From NCBI GenBank assembly GCA_963825585.1, contig CAWGTX010000010.1, positions 434,001 through 498,000 on the forward strand: a stretch of 64,000 nucleotides of DNA, written 5' to 3'. The translations under genes and the position numbers were made by a program. This DNA comes from JAOUGY01 sp963825585. GTDB taxonomy: Bacteria; Actinomycetota; Acidimicrobiia; Spongiisociales; ZC4RG35. Each line of letters starts with the position of its first letter. The stretch's first letter is position 1. A model generated the notes under the pieces. The model was not told where the DNA came from and ran no database searches. It saw only the letters and a program-made list of their open reading frames with translations. This document shows, in pieces, positions 58,872 through 64,000 of this stretch.

Positions 58872-61340
58872 TCAGGCTTCGTCTTCTCCCTGGACGATGG
58901 CGAAGGCCGTCAGCGAACCCTTGCCCACATCCATCACCTTCACCCCGGTGGCGTCGCGCTGCTGGCGGGAGATCTTCCCGACCGGCGTGCGGATGCCGAT
59001 ACCGGTGGAGGAGATGAGGAACACCTCGTCCTCCTTGGCGACCGCCATCGCACCCACCAGCTGCCCACGCACCCTGGTCAGTTTGATCGCCTTCACGCCG
59101 ATGCCACCCCGGCCCTGCCGGGGGAACTGGTCCATGACCGTACGTTTGCCGTAGCCGGCCGATGTCATCAGGAGCACTTCCTCGCCGTCGACGTTGGAGG
59201 CAGCCCCCACCACACGATCGCCCTCACGCAACTTGATGCCGCGCACGCCCTGGGTGGCTCGGCCCATCGGGCGCAGGTCGGACTCCGAGAACCGGATGCC
59301 CATCCCGTTGGCGGTGAACAGCAGCATGTCGTTCTCGCCGTTGGTTGTGCGTACCTCGACCAACTCGTCGTCGTCGGCCAGGTTGATGGCCACCAGGGTC
59401 GAGTTGCGGGAGTCGTACTCCTTGAACTCGGTCTTCTTGGTCTGACCCAGCTTGGTGACCATCACCAGGTAACGCTTGGTCTCGTAGTCCCTGGTGTCGA
59501 TGACCGCCTCGATCCGTTCCTCGGGTTCGAGCGGGAGCACTGCCTGGGCGAGCACACCGCGCGAGGTTCGCTGCTGGCGGGGGATCTGGTGGGCTTTGGC
59601 CCGATGGACCCGGCCGGTGTTGGTGAAGAAGAGCAGGTAGGCGTGGGCGGTGGTGTGTACCAGATGGGCCACCACGTCGTCCTCGGCCATCTCCTGTGCC
59701 TTCACCCCCCTGCCGCCGCGGGCCTGGGTCTTGTAGGTATCGGCGGTGACCGACTTCAGGTAACCCGACTGGCTGACCGTGACGATGATCTCCTCGTCGG
59801 CGATCAGATCTTCCAGCGACAGGTCGCCTTCGTCGGGGATGATGATCGAACGACGGTTCTCGCCGAAGACGTCACGTACCTCGCCCAGCTCTTCTTTGAT
59901 CATCGACCAGCGGAGGGACTCGTCGGCGAGGATCCCCTCCAGTTCGGCGATGAGGGCGCGTAGACCTTCCAGCTCGTCGCGCAGCTCGTTGATGGAGAGG
60001 GCGGTGAGCTGGCGCAAGCGCATCTCGAGGATGGCGTTCGACTGGATCTCGCTCAACTCGAACCGTGCGATGAGCGAGGCGCGTGCGGTGGCGGTGTCGG
60101 CCGACGAACGGATGATCTCGATGACCTCGTCGAGGTTGTCGACGGCGATCATGAGGCCTTCCAGGATGTGGGCCCGGGCCAACGCCTTGTCGAGGCGATG
60201 CTGGGTGCGCCGCTCGATGACCTCCATCTGATGTGCCAGGTAGTACCGGATGATCTGGTGGATGCCGAGGGTGCGGGGCACGCCGTCGACCAGCGCCACC
60301 ACGTTGTACCCGAAGGAGTCCTGCAGAGGCGTGTTTTTGAACAGCTGGTTCAGCACCACCTGGGGAACGGCGTCGCGCTTGAGCTCCACCACCAGCCGAA
60401 TGCCCACCCGGGCCGACGACTCGTTGCGGACGTCGGAGATGCCGGTGATGCGCTTGTCGTCGACCAGGGTCTTGATCTTGTTGATGACCCGCTCGATCGA
60501 GACCTGATACGGCAGCTGGGTGACCACGATCCCGGTGCGACCCTTGCGGATCTCCTGGACATCGGCCACCGCCCGCATCTTCACCGAGCCGCGCCCGGTG
60601 GCGAGCGCCTCCTTGATACCGGCGGTACCGACCAGGAACCCGCCGGTGGGGAAGTCGGGGCCCTTGATGAATTGCATGAGGGCTTCGGCGTCGGCGCCTG
60701 GGTTGTCGATGGCGTAGAGGCAGGCGTCGACCACCTCGCCCAGGTTGTGGGGCGGGATGTTGGTGGCCATCCCCACGGCGATGCCCTGCGAGCCGTTGAC
60801 CAGCAGGTTGGGGAACCGGGCCGGAAGAACCGTGGGTTCCTCGAGCTCGCCCGAATAGTTCTCGGAGAAGTCGACGGTGGACTCGTCGATGCCTTCCAGC
60901 ATCCGCATCGACAGCCGGGTGAGCCGGCACTCGGTGTACCGGGGGGCGGCGGGCGGATCGTCGATGGTGCCGAAGTTGCCCTGTGGGTCGATGAGCTGGT
61001 GGCGCATCGAGAAGCTCTGCCCCATCCGCACCAGTGTGTCGTAGATCGCCTGATCGCCGTGGGGGTGGTAGTTCCCCATGACGTCGCCGACCACCTTGGC
61101 GCACTTGCGGTGGGCGGTGGTGGGGCCGATGTTGTTCTCCGACATCGACCAGATGATGCGGCGCTGGACCGGCTTCAGGCCGTCGCGCACGTCGGGCAGG
61201 GCCCGCGAGACGATGACCGACATGGCGTAGTCGATGAACGACTGTTCCATCTCGTCGTTGATGTCGATGTCGGCGTAGCCACGCCCCATGGCATGCTCGA
61301 GCGGCTCGCCCACTTCGTCGTTCTGTTCGTCGTCACTCAT
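58872..61340 (-). CDS. gyrA: DNA gyrase subunit A
   Basis: An 822-residue type IIA topoisomerase subunit. The catalytic Tyr135 is in 'PRYTECRL'. The quinolone region is 'GNYHPHGDQAIYDTLVRMGQ', with Gln97 at the position of E. coli Ser83 and Asp101 at Asp87. The GyrA box 'QARGGRG' and beta-pinwheel repeats ('EVLLMTSAGYGKRT', 'DEVFLISSTGIGIRT') form the C-terminal DNA-wrapping domain. It works with GyrB to introduce negative supercoils. The last residues before the stop are acidic ('IVQGEDEA'). It is separated from gyrB by a 322-bp repeat array. Confidence 0.98.
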   Translation of the reverse strand: MSDDEQNDEVGEPLEHAMGRGYADIDINDEMEQSFIDYAMSVIVSRALPDVRDGLKPVQRRIIWSMSENNIGPTTAHRKCAKVVGDVMGNYHPHGDQAIYDTLVRMGQSFSMRHQLIDPQGNFGTIDDPPAAPRYTECRLTRLSMRMLEGIDESTVDFSENYSGELEEPTVLPARFPNLLVNGSQGIAVGMATNIPPHNLGEVVDACLYAIDNPGADAEALMQFIKGPDFPTGGFLVGTAGIKEALATGRGSVKMRAVADVQEIRKGRTGIVVTQLPYQVSIERVINKIKTLVDDKRITGISDVRNESSARVGIRLVVELKRDAVPQVVLNQLFKNTPLQDSFGYNVVALVDGVPRTLGIHQIIRYYLAHQMEVIERRTQHRLDKALARAHILEGLMIAVDNLDEVIEIIRSSADTATARASLIARFELSEIQSNAILEMRLRQLTALSINELRDELEGLRALIAELEGILADESLRWSMIKEELGEVRDVFGENRRSIIIPDEGDLSLEDLIADEEIIVTVSQSGYLKSVTADTYKTQARGGRGVKAQEMAEDDVVAHLVHTTAHAYLLFFTNTGRVHRAKAHQIPRQQRTSRGVLAQAVLPLEPEERIEAVIDTRDYETKRYLVMVTKLGQTKKTEFKEYDSRNSTLVAINLADDDELVEVRTTNGENDMLLFTANGMGIRFSESDLRPMGRATQGVRGIKLREGDRVVGAASNVDGEEVLLMTSAGYGKRTVMDQFPRQGRGGIGVKAIKLTRVRGQLVGAMAVAKEDEVFLISSTGIGIRTPVGKISRQQRDATGVKVMDVGKGSLTAFAIVQGEDEA

Positions 61341-61410
61341 GCTCTACCTCCGTGTGCCAAATCCGGCAACCGGTTTCGTCCTTCACCTGTTCTTCACCCT
61401 GCGGCAGCCA

Positions 61411-61662
61411 CCAGCCGGACCGGCGCCTGTTCCGCCCCCGTCCCCGAGGCCAAACCAACCCGACGCCCGCAGGCGGAAGTCCGGCTGCAACGTCACAGCC
61501 CGGCCGGACCGGCGTCTGTTCCGCCCCCGTCCCCGAGGCCAAACCAACCCGACCGCCCACAGGCGGAAGTCCGGCCCCAACATCAGAGCCGGACCGGCGT
61601 CTGTTCCGCCCCCGTCCCCGAGGCCAAACCACCCCGACCGCCCACAGGCGGAAGTCCGGCCG
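61411..61662. repeat. Three tandem 85-89 bp palindromic repeats between gyrB and gyrA
   Basis: Units start at about 61414, 61503 and 61588 and share GGACCGGCGTCTGTTCCGCC, CCCGTCCCCGAGGCCAAACC and ACAGGCGGAAGTCCGGC. Each unit can fold on itself, because GCCGGAC at its start pairs with GTCCGGC at its end, and TTCCGCC pairs with GGCGGAA. Minus-strand open frames here are artefacts. The array lies within the gyrB-gyrA transcript. Confidence 0.88.
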
Positions 61663-63576
61663 CTAAATATCGAGGAACCTGACGTCGTTGGCGTTCTGCT
61701 GGATGAACGCCTTGCGCTCGGCGACGTCGTCGCCCATCAACGTCGAGAACACCTGCTCGGCCCGGGCGGCATCCTCGAGTTCGACCCGCAGCAGCGTGCG
61801 GGTCTCGGGGTTCATGGTGGTGTCCCACAGCTCGTTGGCGTTCATCTCACCCAGACCCTTGAACCTGCTGGGCTTGACCTTCGGGTGTTCCGTGCGGAAC
61901 GAATCGAGGGCCGCCTCGTCCTTGAGATAGTGGACCTTGGCACCCACCTTCACCCGGTACAGGGGCGGCTGGGCGATGTAGACGAACCCAGCCTCGACCA
62001 GCCCGCGCAGGTGCCGGAACAGCAACGTGAGCAGCAGGGTGCGGATGTGGGCACCATCGACGTCTGCGTCCGCCAGGAGGACGATCTTGTGATAGCGCGC
62101 CTTTTCGAGGTCGAACTCCTCGCCGATTCCGGTGCCCATCGCGGTGATGATGTCCTGCACCTCGGTGTTCTGAAGCGCCTTGGCCAGCCGGGCCTTCTCG
62201 ACGTTGAGGATCTTGCCTCGAATCGGGAGGATGGCCTGGTGTTCGGAGTCGCGGGCCTCCTTGGCGGGACCGGCTGCCGAGTTGCCCTCGACGATGAACA
62301 GCTCGCACAGGTCGGGCTCACGCGACGAACAGTCGGCCAGCTTGTCGGGAAGGCCACCGGACTCCAACCCCGACTTGCGGCGGGTCAGGTCGCGCGCCTT
62401 GCGGGCCGCCTCCCGCGCCCTGGCGGCGGTGAGCGACTTCTCGACGATCCGTCGCGCTTCGCCCGAGTACCGCTCGAGCCATTCGGGGAGTTTCTGATTG
62501 AGCGTCTTCTCGACGTAGGAGCGGATCTCGGTGTTGCCGAGCTTCGTCTTGGTCTGCCCTTCGAACTGGGGCTGGCGGACCTTGACCGAGATGACAGCGG
62601 TGAGGCCCTCGCGGATGTCCTCGCCGGTGAGGTTGGGATCCTTCTCCTTCAACAGGTTCTTCGAGCGGGCGAAGGAGTTGACGGCGTTGGTCAGCGCCTT
62701 GCGGAAGCCTTCCTCGTGGGTGCCGCCCTCGTGGGTGTTGATGTTGTTGGCGAAACTCAACACCGAATCGGTGTAGGCGGTCGTCCACTGCAGCGCCAGT
62801 TCCATCTCGGCCTCGGGCGAGGAGTCGGTGAGTTCGATCACGTGGGCGTGGAGAGGCTCGCGGCTGGCGTTGAGGTGCTTGACGAAATCGACCAGTCCGC
62901 CCTTGTAGAGGAAGGTCTCGGTCTTGGGTTCGTCTCCTCGCTCGTCGGTCAGGATGAACTCGACGCCGCGGTTGAGAAAGCCCATCTCGCGAAGGCGACC
63001 AGCGATGATGTCGTACTCGAAGTCGACGGTTTCGGTGAAGATGGTCTCATCGGGCCAGAAACTGACCGTGGTGCCGGTGTCACGCTTCCACGGTTTGCCC
63101 TTCTCGACCTTGGCGAGCGGATGGCCCTTCTCGAAGGTCTGGTTCCACAGGAAGCCGTCCTTGCGCACTTCCACGTCGAGTCGCCTGGAGAGGGCGTTCA
63201 CAACCGAGACGCCCACACCGTGAAGACCGCCGGACACCTGATAGGCGCCCGATTCGAACTTGCCACCGGCGTGGAGTTTGGTGAGCACCGTGGTGAGCGC
63301 CGACTCCTTGGTCTCGGGATGCAGGTCGACGGGGATGCCGCGACCGTTGTCGACGACCTTGACTCCCCCGTCGGCGAGGATCGTGACGAGGATCCTGTCG
63401 CAGAACCCGGCCATCGCCTCGTCGACAGCGTTGTCGACGACCTCCCAGACCAGGTGGTGAAGACCACGGGGCCCGGTCGATCCGATGTACATACCTGGGC
63501 GCTTGCGAACCGGCTCGAGGTCTTTCAGAACCGTGATCTTCGATGCGCCGTAATCGCTCGAGCCTCTCGTGCTCAC
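61663..63576 (-). CDS. gyrB: DNA gyrase subunit B
   Basis: A 637-residue GHKL ATPase plus TOPRIM subunit. 'VWEVVDNAVDEAMAG' (Asn/Glu of ATP site), 'DNGRGIPVD', 'GGLHGVGVSVVNALS' and 'QTKTKLGN' are the ATPase motifs. TOPRIM residues are Glu430 in 'FIVEGNSAAGPAKEARD' and 'LLADADVDGAHIRTLLLT'. The usual EGDSAGG is EGNSAAG here, Asn432 being at the position of E. coli Asp426. The C-terminal 'FIQQNANDVRFLDI' is typical. ATG 63576 was chosen as the first Met. dciA lies upstream, as near oriC in actinobacteria. Confidence 0.98.
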   Translation of the reverse strand: MSTRGSSDYGASKITVLKDLEPVRKRPGMYIGSTGPRGLHHLVWEVVDNAVDEAMAGFCDRILVTILADGGVKVVDNGRGIPVDLHPETKESALTTVLTKLHAGGKFESGAYQVSGGLHGVGVSVVNALSRRLDVEVRKDGFLWNQTFEKGHPLAKVEKGKPWKRDTGTTVSFWPDETIFTETVDFEYDIIAGRLREMGFLNRGVEFILTDERGDEPKTETFLYKGGLVDFVKHLNASREPLHAHVIELTDSSPEAEMELALQWTTAYTDSVLSFANNINTHEGGTHEEGFRKALTNAVNSFARSKNLLKEKDPNLTGEDIREGLTAVISVKVRQPQFEGQTKTKLGNTEIRSYVEKTLNQKLPEWLERYSGEARRIVEKSLTAARAREAARKARDLTRRKSGLESGGLPDKLADCSSREPDLCELFIVEGNSAAGPAKEARDSEHQAILPIRGKILNVEKARLAKALQNTEVQDIITAMGTGIGEEFDLEKARYHKIVLLADADVDGAHIRTLLLTLLFRHLRGLVEAGFVYIAQPPLYRVKVGAKVHYLKDEAALDSFRTEHPKVKPSRFKGLGEMNANELWDTTMNPETRTLLRVELEDAARAEQVFSTLMGDDVAERKAFIQQNANDVRFLDI

Positions 63577-63784
63577 GCGCGCTCCTCGGGATGGGAAATC
63601 GATGTGTGAAGGGCGTCACCCTGTGCCGGACCGGGTTCGCTCGCAGCCGCGACGGCACAAACGATCCAGACACGGGAAGGGAAAAACACCAGTGTCATTC
63701 TAGTCGGATTCGGACCACATCCCAAGCTCATCGGGGTCCGAAAACCCTTGTGGCACACGAAGTTCGCAGCCGAAGCCCGCTCTC

Positions 63785-64000
63785 TCACTGCTGACGCCGG
63801 GCCGTCGGGGAACGAAGCTTCACCTCGCGAACGACACCCTGCCCGTAGCGTTCCGTCATCCGCTGCTCCAACCCCGATACGCCGTAGCGTAGGATGCCGA
63901 CCGCCGCCGGCGAGACCGCCTCCACCACCAGCACGCCGTCGCTCAGTGCCACCGGACGCGACTGACGGTCCCACGGGCTCGGCACCACCTCGACCCACTC
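63785..64000 (-). CDS. dciA: DciA/DUF721 family protein, 5' part beyond the window
   Basis: The minus-strand frame enters at the right edge and ends with TGA at 63785-63787. It reads 'VVPSPWDRQSRPVALSDGVL', 'VVEAVSPAAVGILRYGVSGL', 'EQRMTERYGQGVVREVKLRS', which matches the KH-like C-terminal DUF721 domain ('..W...v..hs.P..l..G.L.V.v.s..'). DciA loads or recruits the replicative helicase DnaB. Its place between recF and gyrB is conserved in actinobacteria, indicating that oriC is to the right. Confidence 0.75.
   Translation of the reverse strand, partial: EWVEVVPSPWDRQSRPVALSDGVLVVEAVSPAAVGILRYGVSGLEQRMTERYGQGVVREVKLRSPTARRQQ

Noticed and set aside
61333..61632. ORFs across the gyrB-gyrA spacer
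   Set aside because: They only translate the tandem palindromic units.

Overview
This is a high-GC chromosomal segment of an actinobacterium, most likely of the class Acidimicrobiia (inferred, not proven). The evidence is the mycobacterium-like replication-origin block: dciA-gyrB-gyrA-DUF3566 at the right end, then tRNA-Ile and tRNA-Ala, crgA, pabA/trpG, and the fhaA-fhaB-pstP-rodA-pbpA-pknB operon. F420-type reductase genes, a partial LtrA gene and an oleABCD olefin locus fit the same assignment. oriC should lie a few kb beyond the right edge, because dciA, recF, dnaN and dnaA normally run in that direction.

Layout. 0-3.3 kb: a divergent MarR/LtrA locus with a paired operator, a small membrane protein, an F420-family reductase and a quinone oxidoreductase. 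3.3-5.8 kb: a decayed integrative element (HTH fragments and a frameshifted tyrosine integrase) at the 3' end of tRNA-Arg(ACG). 6-14 kb: a secreted S8 protease with WSGVS repeats, then all four serine tRNA isoacceptors (GCT, TGA, CGA, GGA) interleaved with EamA and MFS transporters, tadA, 4.5S RNA, menG, serS and tRNA-Leu(CAG). 14.5-22 kb: the cell-wall and division signalling operon, ending with mutY. 22-24.8 kb: a repeat field, a PQQ-propeller lipoprotein, pabA and crgA. 24.8-27.2 kb: a PadR-DUF1048-DrrAB exporter operon bracketed by inverted heptamer arrays. 27.4-32 kb: oleA-oleBC(fusion)-oleD. 32-36 kb: an ABC-F protein, a thiolase and small membrane proteins. 36.2-38.2 kb: a SARP-type regulator (frameshifted) and a HEFAH metalloprotease-like protein, lying between tRNA-Ala(TGC) and tRNA-Ile(GAT).

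From tRNA-Ile(GAT) to about 51.2 kb the DNA looks like an accreted genomic island. Copies of a repeat unit of about 100 bp begin exactly at the tRNA 3' end and recur at 38.2, 39.2, 42.6, 48.1-48.3 and 51.1 kb. They separate cargo blocks: an Os1348/NHLP-type small ORF, recombinase, integrase and HepT remnants, a NatAB-like ABC exporter, a truncated F1-ATPase beta gene, a compact biosynthetic cassette (LLM monooxygenase, stand-alone adenylation enzyme, carrier protein, formyltransferase, hexapeptide acyltransferase), and an ECF sigma factor with a propeller-hydrolase partner. After it come an MmcQ-like protein, a lipoprotein, an ankyrin protein, a sulfotransferase, an LPFTG surface protein (frameshifted), an AlkZ-like protein and then the gyrase block.

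Several genes carry single-base frameshifts (integrase, drrA twice, SARP, LPFTG protein), so either decay or consensus errors must be considered. Short 7-8 bp tandem arrays, often in inverted pairs, are a recurring feature of the intergenic DNA.
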